Shown here: in pieces, positions 6,917-14,382 of the stretch
Numbering within the stretch: the first letter of the stretch is position 1
How the letters are laid out: each line of letters starts with the position of its first letter
Notes under the pieces: generated by a model
Told to the model about the DNA's origin: nothing
The model's input: the letters and a program-made list of their open reading frames with translations, nothing else
The model's database searches: none
Assembly: GCA_050246915.1 (NCBI GenBank)
Contig: JBFWVD010000088.1
Location: 1 to 18,669 of the forward strand
From: JBFWVD01 sp050246915
Lineage (GTDB): Bacteria; Actinomycetota; Acidimicrobiia; Acidimicrobiales; Ilumatobacteraceae
DNA length: 18,669 bases
Direction: 5' to 3'
Made by a program: the position numbers and the translations under genes

Positions 6917-7872
6917 CGTGCGCTCCTCGCTGCAGCCAGTACCACCCGCGCCAGTTCGGCGGCGATGGCGGGGGTTCGCATGATCGTCTCGGCCACCACT
7001 GCCTCGATGCCAGCTGATGCAATTCCGGTTGACAAGGCTCGGTCGGCCTCGTCGATCACCAGCGTCGACGCCAACGGCGCGTAGAGGCGGGCCACCCCGA
7101 GGGCACTCGAATCATGGCCGAGCTCGCTGAGCATGCGATCGGCGGGACCCTTGAGCGCGGCACCGGCGATGATCGGGCTCACGGCCACCACGTCTCGGCG
7201 GCGGGCCACGATCGCGTCGCGTACCCCGGGCACCGCGAGCAGCGGTCCGATCGACACCAAGGGATTGGACGGGGCGATGATGATCACCTCGGCGTCGTGC
7301 AGCGCTTCGAGAACCCCTGGTCCGGGTTTGGCGTGCTCCGCTCCGGCGAAGCGCACCGCGCTCACCGCCACCGAGTGGCGTTGCCCGACGAAGTACTCCT
7401 GGAAACCGATCTCCCCAGCCGCGGTGGTGACCCGGGTTTCGAGTCGATCGTCGGTCACCGGCAGCATCGTCAGATCGAGACCGAACGCACGAGTGATCTC
7501 GGCCGTCACCGTCGACAGGGGAGCACCTTCGGCCAGACGATGGGTCCGGTACAGATGCGTGGCCAGATCCCGATCACCGAGTCGGAACCACGTCGCCGCG
7601 GCACCAGAGCCGTCGGGACGAACCGGAACGAACCGCTCGAGCGCGTCCATGGCCTGCCAGGTCTCACCGCGCTGGCCCCACCCGGTGTCGGGGTTCACTG
7701 CTCCCGACAACGTGTAGGTGATGGTGTCGATGTCCGGGCTGATGTGGAGCCCGTGCAGCACGACGTCGTCGCCGGTGTTCACGATGGCGGTCACGTCGGT
7801 GGCTTCGACGACGTCGAGCACCCCGCTCAGCAGACGCGCCGCGCCGACTCCTCCCGACAGCACAACGATCAC
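6913..7872 (-). CDS. cofD: 2-phospho-L-lactate/PEP transferase for F420 synthesis (CofD/FbiA)
   Basis: CofD/FbiA joins the phospho-lactate (archaea) or phosphoenolpyruvate (actinobacteria) moiety from its guanylyl-activated form to FO, giving F420-0 or dehydro-F420-0. The 319-residue protein shows the signatures LSGGVGAARLL at 5-15, VNTGDD at 31-36, HGLHISPDIDTITYTLSG at 40-57, GWGQRGETW at 64-72, and later APSNPLVSIGPLL. The GTG start at 7872 puts the glycine motif at its usual place; an AAGGA ribosome site lies about seven bases upstream, inside the end of the preceding glycosyltransferase gene, and only four bases separate that stop from this start. It is thus co-transcribed with a sugar transferase upstream and cofE downstream. 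The PEP route is expected for an actinobacterium but is not visible in this sequence. Confidence 0.96.
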   Translation of the reverse strand: MIVVLSGGVGAARLLSGVLDVVEATDVTAIVNTGDDVVLHGLHISPDIDTITYTLSGAVNPDTGWGQRGETWQAMDALERFVPVRPDGSGAAATWFRLGDRDLATHLYRTHRLAEGAPLSTVTAEITRAFGLDLTMLPVTDDRLETRVTTAAGEIGFQEYFVGQRHSVAVSAVRFAGAEHAKPGPGVLEALHDAEVIIIAPSNPLVSIGPLLAVPGVRDAIVARRRDVVAVSPIIAGAALKGPADRMLSELGHDSSALGVARLYAPLASTLVIDEADRALSTGIASAGIEAVVAETIMRTPAIAAELARVVLAAARSAR

Positions 7873-7876
7873 GGGT

Positions 7877-8974
7877 TCATCCTTCCCAACCGGTCCGGCC
7901 GTACAGCTCCATGAGCCCAGCTGCGCAACGTTCCCAGGAGTACTCCCCGAGACGCAACCGGCCGGCTGCGGCGAGATGCGTCCGCAGGTCGTCGTCATCG
8001 ATCGCTCGGGCCAAGGCCTCGGCCAACGCGCCAGGATCGTTGGGGTCGACGAGCAGCGCGGCATCACCGGCCACCTCGGGGATGGATCCGGCGTTGCCGC
8101 CCACCACCGGCACCCCGGCCGCCATGCCTTCGAGGATCGGCAGGCCGAAGCCCTCCTCGATGGACGGATAGGCCAACACCGAGGCGTGGGTGAGCGCGGC
8201 GATGCGATGGGGCTCATCGAGCCATCCGGTGAGGACGACCGACGACGACGCGGCCGGTGCCAGGCGACCGATGGCGGCATCGACATCGGGACGCGCCGGG
8301 CCATCGGGGCCGGCGATGACCAGTTGCATCTCGGGATGGTCGCGATGGAACAGTCCGAACGCCTCGATCAGGCCGACCAGGTTCTTGCGGTGTTCGATGC
8401 CGCCGAGGGCCAACACGAAGGGCCGATCGTGCAGTCCGATCACCTTCGGCAATGTGGCCGGGTCGGGCAGCGGATCGGGTGGACCGTGGTGCACGACCAC
8501 CACGCGGTCGGTGCCGAACAGTTCACCAACCTGATCGGCCACATACTGCGACGGGGTGTGGATCCAGGCCCCGCGAGAGATGGCGCGGCGCACCACCGGG
8601 GCAAATGCCCGCACCACCGGACGGCACCATTGGGGATGGGTCACGAAGGTGCAGTCGTGGACGGTCAGCACCGTGGGTCGTCCCGTCGGCGGGGCCACGT
8701 AGTTGGTGCCGTGCACCACATCGGCCCCGCTGAGGCGCCCGTGTCCCGATGCCAGGCCCACGTGGCCCCACAGGCGCACGGCAACCGTGGCCGGATAGTG
8801 CAGACGCACTACGTCGGGATCCAACCCGGTGGCGCGTCGTGACACCACGTATCGCAGCAGCTTCGGCGGTTCCGGCAGGGCGCCGAGCGCCTCGACCAGG
8901 TGCATCACGTAGCGGCCGATGCCAGTGGGCTCACCGGCCAGCGGTGTGGTGTCGATGGCGACCGTCATCACCAT
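7877..8974 (-). CDS. GT4 glycosyltransferase upstream of cofD
   Basis: A 365-residue GT-B family 4 enzyme. The N-terminus (VAIDTTPLAGEPTGIGRYV) has the glycine loop, followed by GADVVHGTNYVAPPT and LTVHDCTFVTHP, typical of mannosyl/rhamnosyl transferases. The donor domain contains ALGGIEHRKNLVGLIEAF, VIAGPDGP, VVLTGWL and EGFGLPILEGMAAGVPVVGG (about residues 271-290) with E-x7-E intact. Two in-frame ATGs, 8974 and 8968, are equally possible; the former is given. A longer open frame to 9151 exists but would cross the promoter and start of the divergent gene at 9051. It leads the minus-strand operon with cofD and cofE; no biochemical reason for that link is obvious, so it may be shared expression only. 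A weak TACGGT on the minus strand (9011-9006) could be its -10 box. Confidence 0.92.
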   Translation of the reverse strand: MVMTVAIDTTPLAGEPTGIGRYVMHLVEALGALPEPPKLLRYVVSRRATGLDPDVVRLHYPATVAVRLWGHVGLASGHGRLSGADVVHGTNYVAPPTGRPTVLTVHDCTFVTHPQWCRPVVRAFAPVVRRAISRGAWIHTPSQYVADQVGELFGTDRVVVVHHGPPDPLPDPATLPKVIGLHDRPFVLALGGIEHRKNLVGLIEAFGLFHRDHPEMQLVIAGPDGPARPDVDAAIGRLAPAASSSVVLTGWLDEPHRIAALTHASVLAYPSIEEGFGLPILEGMAAGVPVVGGNAGSIPEVAGDAALLVDPNDPGALAEALARAIDDDDLRTHLAAAGRLRLGEYSWERCAAGLMELYGRTGWEG

Positions 8975-9037
8975 TGGACAACCACCGGCGTCGCCATGGC
9001 CGAGCACCGTAGCCGTGGAGGGCGAGATCGGGGGCAC

Positions 9038-9043
9038 TACCGT
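9038..9043 (+). promoter_or_regulatory. -10 box TACCGT in a divergent promoter region
   Basis: TACCGT lies seven bases before the GTG start at 9051, so the transcript would be leaderless. A possible but poor -35 (GTGGAG, 9015-9020) sits 17 bases upstream. The 76-base region 8975-9050 separates two divergent genes and must contain both promoters. Confidence 0.5.
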
Positions 9044-9050
9044 GCGGCCC

Positions 9051-10109
9051 GTGTCTGACGCCGAAGATCGACCCAGCGCGCCTGTCGACCCAGCCGTGCC
9101 CAGCCGTGCCGTACCCGGCCCCGACCTAGCCAGCCCAGCATTGACCAGCACCAGCTTGCGAGCCGTCGTGGCCGAGATCTATGCCGAGGTCGATGAGCGG
9201 CGCCGCAGCGGTGCGTTCCCCCCGGGTCTCGAGCGGGAGCTCGACGCGGTGTTCGCCCGGTTCTCGCCCCCCGCCGCGGCCGGTGACGATCTCGACGCCG
9301 TGCTCGATCGGGCCGAGCGGGCTGCGTTCATCGACGTCGACGTGCCCACCGCGTCCAACCGTGCTGGCGTGCCGGTGGTGAAGCAGACCCTGCGCAAGGC
9401 CATGGCCTGGTACTTGCGTTACGTGGCGCAGCAGGTGAGCGCCATGGGCGGGGTGCTCGTGCGGGCCGATCGCATGCTGGCCTCGCGCATCGTGAAGCTC
9501 GAGGCAGCGGTGCCCGGCGCCAACCGCGCCGTTGCCGATGAGCAATTGGCATTGCACCCCGCACCGGTTCCGTCGTCGGCGCTGGCGGCCATCACCGCGG
9601 CCATGGCCGGCGTGTCCGGTCGCATGCTGGTGGCCAGTTGCGGGCGTGGCGAGTTGGTCGATGCGTTGCTCACGGCCGGCCACGATTGCTACGGGACCGA
9701 ACCTCGGCGGCCGCTCATCGCCGAGGCGTTGCGTCGAGGCGTCGACGTGCGAGATGACGAGCCGCTCGAACATCTGAGCCGCATCGGTGCCGATGCCCTC
9801 GGCGCTGTGGTGCTCGTCGGTGTGGTCGACACGGCGCCGCTCGGCGTGCAGCTCACCTTGGCCGACCACGCGGTGCGATGCGTGCGCACGGGCGGTGTGG
9901 TGACGATCGTGGTCGTCGACCCTGATCGTTGGCGCCGTGATGATCCGGTGCGCGCCGACCTGGCCGCCGGTCATCCGTTGCACGCCGAGACATGGGCGCA
10001 CGTGTTGCGCCAGCGCGGCTGTGAGGTGAGCATCAGTGCCATCGAAGATGGCGACGGTGGGGGTATGCGATTGGTGCGGGCCATCGTCGGCGCGCCCACC
10101 GGTTCGTGA
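9051..10109 (+). CDS. Helical module fused to a methyltransferase-like domain
   Basis: A 352-residue protein in two parts. Residues about 36-155 are helical: a SGAFPPGLERELDAVFARF motif (53-71), then an amphipathic KQTLRKAMAWYLRYVAQQVS stretch (111-130) continuing to about 152. This module resembles the N-terminal half of methyltransferases found in bacterial glycan clusters and also the separate protein at 13541-14029. Residues about 175-352 look like a class I SAM-dependent methyltransferase: SCGRGELVDALLTAGHDCYGTEP (split here as 196-208 and 209-218), then LGAVVLVGVVD, RCVRTGGVVTIVVVDPDRW and HPLHAETWAHVLRQRGCEV. Motif I is weakened: relatives usually read LDLGCGRGE, whereas here it is LVASCGRGE, so the conserved aspartate is lost. 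Catalysis is doubtful. The GTG start is chosen because a -10 box lies seven bases before it; the open frame continues upstream to 8919. Confidence 0.8.
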   Translation: MSDAEDRPSAPVDPAVPSRAVPGPDLASPALTSTSLRAVVAEIYAEVDERRRSGAFPPGLERELDAVFARFSPPAAAGDDLDAVLDRAERAAFIDVDVPTASNRAGVPVVKQTLRKAMAWYLRYVAQQVSAMGGVLVRADRMLASRIVKLEAAVPGANRAVADEQLALHPAPVPSSALAAITAAMAGVSGRMLVASCGRGELVDALLTAGHDCYGTEPRRPLIAEALRRGVDVRDDEPLEHLSRIGADALGAVVLVGVVDTAPLGVQLTLADHAVRCVRTGGVVTIVVVDPDRWRRDDPVRADLAAGHPLHAETWAHVLRQRGCEVSISAIEDGDGGGMRLVRAIVGAPTGS

Positions 10110-10125
10110 CCCGGACCCCGAGTTC

Positions 10126-11226
10126 ATGACGCAGTTCGTGCCTCCGGCCATCCATCAGTTCATCCCGAGCCTCGCTGGACGTGACGCCATCGGTCGCCAC
10201 ACACTCGAGGCGCGGCGGCTACTGCGCGACGCGGGCTTCGACTCGGAGATCTACTGCGGTGAGGCGCTGCGCGAGGTGGCCAAGTTCGCCACGCCGTATC
10301 AACAGTTCGAGGCCAAGCCGGGCCAACCCACGTGGCTGTTGTACCAGTGCTCCACCGGCTCGCCAGTGGGCACGTTCTGCGCCCAGCGACCCGAGCCGAT
10401 GATCATCGACTATCACAACATCACGCCGGCATCGCTGTTCGAAGCGTGGGAGCCCCATGTGGGTGTCGAGTTGTCGGCTGGTCGCTCGCAGCTGGCCGAG
10501 CTGGCCCCCGACTGCGTGCTGGGCCTGGCCGATTCGAGCTACAACGCCGAGGAGCTGACCGAGCTCGGATGCCCCACCACCGCAGTGGCGCCGATCCTGC
10601 TCGACATGGCCGACTTCCACGAACCGCCCGATCAGGCTGCACTCGATCAGCTGCGTCGCCAACGCGATCGCGGTGGTGCCGACTGGCTGTTCGTGGGACG
10701 GATCGCGCCCAACAAGGCGCAGCATCACCTGATCGGCGCCTTCGCGGCCTACGTCCGCCACGTCGACCCCCAGGCGCGTCTGCACCTGGTGGGCGGCTCG
10801 TCGTCGCATCGCTATCTCACCGCCCTGCACGATCTGGTTGCCGAGCTCGGATTGCAATCGCAGGTGCGCTTCACCTCGTCGGTGAGCCACGCCGAGTTGC
10901 TGGCCCACTACGCGACTGCCGACGTGTTCGTGTGCCTCAGTGATCACGAAGGGTTCTGCGTGCCGCTGGTGGAGGCTATGGAGTTGGGTCTGCCGGTGGT
11001 GGCGTTCCGTTCCAGCGCGGTGCCCGAGACCCTCGGCGACGGTGGTCTCCTGCTCCCCACCAAGGACGCCGCGGTGGTGGCCGCCGCGGTCGAGCGGGTC
11101 GTCACCGATGACACGCTGCGCGCCGTCATGATCGCCGCCGGCAGAGCGCGCGCCGAGCAGTTCTCGATGACGCACACCGCGGCTCGGTTCGTCGAACCAT
11201 TGCGCGCCCTGGTGGAGCAGCGATGA
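10126..11226 (+). CDS. GT4 glycosyltransferase, paralog A1
   Basis: A 366-residue GT4 enzyme starting at ATG 10126, 16 bases after the methyltransferase-like gene. It opens with HQFIPSLAGRDAIGRHTLEA (residues 10-29) and RRLLRDAGFDSEIY, a start shared with the next gene. Further landmarks are DYHNITPASLFEAWEP, SSYNAEELTELGC, FVGRIAPNKAQHHLIGAFAA, LVGGSSSHRYL and the donor motif EGFCVPLVEAMELGLPVVAF (about 274-293). The E-x7-E pair is intact, so it should be active. GRxxPNKAQHxLI and YHNITPA mark a subfamily common in polysaccharide loci of Actinobacteria and Proteobacteria. The stop overlaps the ATG of the paralog at 11223. Confidence 0.92.
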   Translation: MTQFVPPAIHQFIPSLAGRDAIGRHTLEARRLLRDAGFDSEIYCGEALREVAKFATPYQQFEAKPGQPTWLLYQCSTGSPVGTFCAQRPEPMIIDYHNITPASLFEAWEPHVGVELSAGRSQLAELAPDCVLGLADSSYNAEELTELGCPTTAVAPILLDMADFHEPPDQAALDQLRRQRDRGGADWLFVGRIAPNKAQHHLIGAFAAYVRHVDPQARLHLVGGSSSHRYLTALHDLVAELGLQSQVRFTSSVSHAELLAHYATADVFVCLSDHEGFCVPLVEAMELGLPVVAFRSSAVPETLGDGGLLLPTKDAAVVAAAVERVVTDDTLRAVMIAAGRARAEQFSMTHTAARFVEPLRALVEQR

Positions 11227-12290
11227 ACCGACTCGATCAGTTCATCCCGGTGCTCGACCCCGGTGATGCCGCCAGCAACCACACGCTCATGGTGCAGCAG
11301 GTGCTGCGCGACGCGGGGATGATGAGCGACATCTACACCGAGCAGACCCATCCATCACTGGCCGATCGCACCAAGCCGTATGAGACGCACGATGGTCGCT
11401 CCCCGGTGCTGTACCAGTTCGCCATCGGCTCGCGCATGGCCGATTGGCTCATGGATCGATCGCTCCCGCTCGCCGTCAACCATCACAACGTGACCCCGGC
11501 CAAGTTCTTCGAACAGTGGGATCCCGGCCTGGTGCACGGCACGACGTGGGGGCAAGATCAATTGCGACGCCTCGCCGATCGCAGCGATCTGGCGGTTGCC
11601 GTGAGTGGCTACAACGCGATCGAGTGCACCAAGGCGGGGTTTCGTTCGGTGGCCGTGGCGCCGTTGTTGTTCGATCCCGCCACCCTCGGTCAGCCGTTCG
11701 ACCCTGCTCGTGTCGCCCAGCTGCGCGATCGCGCCTCCACCGCGTGGGTGTTCGTCGGACGCCTCGTGCCCAACAAGGCCCAGCATCGCCTCATCGCCGC
11801 GCTCAAGGTCCATCGGCAGAGCGCGGATCGCGACGCCGTGCTGTGGTTGGTCGGTGGCTCATCATCGGAGAACTACGAACGGGCTCTGCGCCGCTACGCC
11901 AAGGGGCTCGGGCTCGAAGGCGCGGTCGAGTTCACCGGACGCGTTGATGATGCCGAGCGCAACGCCCGGCTGCGCGCCGCTGACGTGCTGGTGTGCGCCA
12001 GCGAGCACGAAGGCTTCTGTGTACCGCTCGTCGAAGCACTCAGCTGCTCGATCCCGGTGGTCGCGGCCGATGCCGGTGCCGTGGCCGAGACCCTCGGCAC
12101 CGGCGGCCTCGTCATCGGTGATCACAGTGCGGTGCTTCTGTCAACTGCAGTTGACATGGTGATGCGACGGCCTGAGCTGCGGGCCCAGCTGGTGGCCAGC
12201 GGAACAGCTCGGCTGGCCGACTTCGCCCTCGAGCGCACGCGTCAGCAGTTCCTCGATGTCCTGCGACCATGGTTGGCGAGGGTGTCGTGA
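11223..12290 (+). CDS. GT4 glycosyltransferase, paralog A2
   Basis: A 355-residue GT4 enzyme with ATG at 11223 overlapping the previous stop (ATGA) and a GGTGGAG ribosome site just upstream. It aligns end to end with the preceding protein: DQFIPVLDPGDAASNHTLM against HQFIPSLAGRDAIGRHTLE, NHHNVTPAKFFEQWDPG against DYHNITPASLFEAWEPH, GRLVPNKAQHRLIAAL, LVGGSSSENYERAL and EGFCVPLVEALSCSIPVVAA (about 262-281). The pair most likely arose by tandem duplication followed by divergence, which would allow two related but different linkages or acceptors. E-x7-E is intact. The stop TGA overlaps the GTG start of the next gene. Confidence 0.92.
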   Translation: MNRLDQFIPVLDPGDAASNHTLMVQQVLRDAGMMSDIYTEQTHPSLADRTKPYETHDGRSPVLYQFAIGSRMADWLMDRSLPLAVNHHNVTPAKFFEQWDPGLVHGTTWGQDQLRRLADRSDLAVAVSGYNAIECTKAGFRSVAVAPLLFDPATLGQPFDPARVAQLRDRASTAWVFVGRLVPNKAQHRLIAALKVHRQSADRDAVLWLVGGSSSENYERALRRYAKGLGLEGAVEFTGRVDDAERNARLRAADVLVCASEHEGFCVPLVEALSCSIPVVAADAGAVAETLGTGGLVIGDHSAVLLSTAVDMVMRRPELRAQLVASGTARLADFALERTRQQFLDVLRPWLARVS

Positions 12291-13477
12291 CCCTCCGTAT
12301 CGGGTTCGTCACCCCGCGCTACGGACCACAGGTCATCGGCGGTGCCGAGCTCGGGGTGCGGCTGCTGGCCGAGCACCTGGTGTCGCTCGGCCGGGCAGAG
12401 GTGGAGGTGTTCTCGACCTGCGCCGTCGATGCCGGCACGTGGGCCGATGTGCTGCCCGCCGGGATGAGCACCGAGAACGGCGTGAGCGTGCATCGCTTCA
12501 TGTCGCGATCGGGCCGGCATGTCGATTTCGACGCGCTCAGCGAGCCGGTGCTGCGTCGCTCTGAGGACACACCTCTCGCCGACGCTCAGCGTTGGGTGGA
12601 GCACCAGGGCCCGTGGTGCCCCGATCTGCTCGCTGGCGTGGAGTCGAGTGCCTGTGACGTGGTGGCGTTCTCGCCCTATCTCTACTGGCCCATCGTCCAC
12701 GGCATCACCGCAAGCACGAAACCGGTGTTGCTGCACGGTGCCGCGCACGACGAGCCGCCGTTCTACCTACCGGTGTACGACGAGGTGTTCGAGCGGGCCA
12801 GCGGTCTGGTCTTCTACACCCACGGTGAACGGGCATTGGTGGAGCGTCGTTTCCCGTCGGTGACGTCCGCTCCGCAGATCGTGCTCGGCCTCGGCTCCGA
12901 CGCCGGGGCGGGCGACGTGGGGGCAGCCCGCCGCGCCGTGGGATTGAGCGCCGATCGTCCCTATCTGGTGTGCGTGGGACGTGTCGATCAGGGCAAGGGC
13001 ATCGAGACGCTGGTGCGGTTCTTCGCCCAGTACAAGACCCGCCACCCCAGCGATCTGGCGTTGGTGATCGTGGGGCCCGTCGTGCATCAGCCACCCGAGC
13101 ACCGTGACGTGATCGTGGCTGGCCGGGTCGATGAGACGGTGAAGTGGGGCCTGCTGTCGAGTGCGCAGATCCTGGTGTCGCCGTCGGGGTTCGAGTCGTT
13201 CTCGTTCGTGGTGCTCGAGGCCTGGCACGCCGGCACCGCCGTGCTCGTCAACGGGCGATGCGACGCCACACGCGAGCACTGTGAGCGTTCGGGCGGTGGG
13301 CTGTGGTTCGGTGACTACCCGACGTTCGAGGTGTGCCTGGAGCGCATGCTGGGCCCCAGCGCGCTCACCGATGCCATGGCCGCGCTCGGTCGCCGGTACG
13401 TGCGGGAGAACTTCACCTGGGAGATCGTCACCGATCGCTACGTGTCGTTCATCGATCGCCTGCTCGCCTCGCGCTGA
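12287..13477 (+). CDS. GT4 glycosyltransferase, paralog B1
   Basis: A 396-residue GT4 enzyme. GTG 12287 (overlapping the prior stop, with GAGGG upstream) places RIGFVTPRYGPQVIGGAELG at the N-terminus; an in-frame ATG at 12269 would add six residues. Distinctive landmarks are DVLPAGMSTENGVSVHRF, YLYWPIVHGI, GAAHDEPPFYLPVYDEVF, CVGRVDQGKGIETLVRFF, and a donor motif FESFSFVVLEAWHAGTAVLV (about 299-318), where E-x7-E is present in the form ESFSFVVLE. It then reads NGRCDATREHCERSGGGLWF. All of these recur in the protein at 14382-15632, making a second paralog pair. It ends the block-4 operon; a fresh promoter follows in the 63-base gap. Confidence 0.91.
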   Translation: MTLRIGFVTPRYGPQVIGGAELGVRLLAEHLVSLGRAEVEVFSTCAVDAGTWADVLPAGMSTENGVSVHRFMSRSGRHVDFDALSEPVLRRSEDTPLADAQRWVEHQGPWCPDLLAGVESSACDVVAFSPYLYWPIVHGITASTKPVLLHGAAHDEPPFYLPVYDEVFERASGLVFYTHGERALVERRFPSVTSAPQIVLGLGSDAGAGDVGAARRAVGLSADRPYLVCVGRVDQGKGIETLVRFFAQYKTRHPSDLALVIVGPVVHQPPEHRDVIVAGRVDETVKWGLLSSAQILVSPSGFESFSFVVLEAWHAGTAVLVNGRCDATREHCERSGGGLWFGDYPTFEVCLERMLGPSALTDAMAALGRRYVRENFTWEIVTDRYVSFIDRLLASR

Positions 13478-13503
13478 GACGCTGTGGTGTCCGGCTAGGG
13501 CTT

Positions 13504-13534
13504 CCGGAAGGCCTGTGCCGCCTCCCGGTAGGGT
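13504..13534 (+). promoter_or_regulatory. Probable leaderless promoter with upstream motif
   Basis: TAGGGT (13529-13534) lies six bases before the GTG at 13541, fitting leaderless transcription. Upstream, CCGGAAGGCCTGTGCC (13504-13519) matches 14 of 16 bases of 3201-3216 in the other plus-strand promoter. A 10-base perfect palindrome, CTTCCGGAAG, occupies 13501-13510. No convincing -35 box is seen at 17 bases, so an activator may be needed. Confidence 0.5.
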
Positions 13535-13540
13535 CGCGTC

Positions 13541-14029
13541 GTGACCGACCAACAACCGTCCCCGGCCGACGCTCTTGCCGCGGCGGTGGCCGAACAGATT
13601 GCGACCGGACGATCCGACGGCACCTATCCCGCGGGACTCGAGGCAGATCTGGACGCGCACTGGCGTCGCGTCGCGGCCCGTCCTGACGAGGTACCCCGTC
13701 ATCGTCTCCACCGTGCCTTCGACTCCTATGTCGAGGGTGCCGCCTTCTCGGTGCCCACACCGCCAGCCTCCTCCGGTGCGCCCGGTGGCGCCGCCATCCA
13801 CAAGATCGTCGGCAAGACCGTGAATCGCCACATGAGCGATCTGGTGCTGCAACTCGACGACTTCGCCCGCTCGGTACAGGAGATGTTCGCGTCGATCATC
13901 GCGGTGCTCGACGATGTCCCGGCCCACGTGCACACCGATCTCATCGGCCAGCTCGAAGCGATGGAAGGGCAACTGGCCGAGCTCGGCCGCGCCGCCAACC
14001 GCGCTGCGATCGACGACGCAGCCACGTGA
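13541..14029 (+). CDS. Stand-alone helical-module protein
   Basis: A 162-residue protein, soluble and probably all-helical, with no family I can name. Residues 24-45 (RSDGTYPAGLEADLDAHWRR) match the SGAFPPGLERELDAVFAR motif of the fusion protein at 9051-10109. Residues about 67-123 (AAFSVPTP, then a helix through GKTVNRHMSDLVLQLDDFAR) align with its residues 92-150, so this looks like that module without the methyltransferase-like half. The region 95-150 has the spacing of a coiled coil (LVLQLDDF, IIAVLDD, LIGQLEAMEGQLAELG). It opens a three-gene operon: its stop overlaps the GTG of the 118-residue gene, which in turn overlaps a GT4 gene. A scaffold or partner role for the glycosyltransferase is inferred from this context. 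Confidence 0.78.
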   Translation: MTDQQPSPADALAAAVAEQIATGRSDGTYPAGLEADLDAHWRRVAARPDEVPRHRLHRAFDSYVEGAAFSVPTPPASSGAPGGAAIHKIVGKTVNRHMSDLVLQLDDFARSVQEMFASIIAVLDDVPAHVHTDLIGQLEAMEGQLAELGRAANRAAIDDAAT

Positions 14030-14382
14030 GCGATCGATCACCAGCGTTGATCGTGGACGTGCGCTTCGCGGCCGATCAACGTCTCGAACGGCTGCTCGCC
14101 GCTCATCATCTGGTGTGCACCTATCGCGACGCGTCGGCATTCATGGCACTGCTGGGACCGGTGATCGATCTTCGCTATGCGCTTGCGCTGCAACGGTTCT
14201 GCGATGAACTGAACCTGCATCACACCTGGCTCGGATCGCACGAGGCCGGAGCGTCCGAAGCAGCGGGCACCGATGCGGTCCGCATCGCGTGGTCCGCGGC
14301 GTACGGGGATGTCCCCACCGAGATGCTCGCCGATGCCCTGATGGCCGTGGCCGCGCGTCACGACGAGGAGAGCGCGCCCTGA
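14026..14382 (+). CDS. Small protein of unknown function within glycosyltransferase operon
   Basis: A 118-residue protein I do not recognise. The GTG start overlaps the preceding stop (GTGA) and its own stop overlaps the next ATG (TGATG), so it is almost certainly translated as part of the operon. There is no signal peptide or membrane segment. The sequence opens IVDVRFAADQRLERLLAAHH and continues with LVCTYRDASAFMALLGPVID and ALALQRFCDELNLHHTWLG; it has two cysteines and several histidines (HH twice), without a recognisable metal-binding pattern. Its sandwiched position between a helical-module protein and a GT4 enzyme suggests a small partner subunit, but that is only context. Confidence 0.7.
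   Translation: MSDRSPALIVDVRFAADQRLERLLAAHHLVCTYRDASAFMALLGPVIDLRYALALQRFCDELNLHHTWLGSHEAGASEAAGTDAVRIAWSAAYGDVPTEMLADALMAVAARHDEESAP

Noticed and set aside
12767..14140. 457-codon minus-strand frame
   Set aside because: Spans the GT4 B1 end, a promoter and the helical-module gene in antisense; composition is His/Asp/Arg-rich with no recognisable domain.
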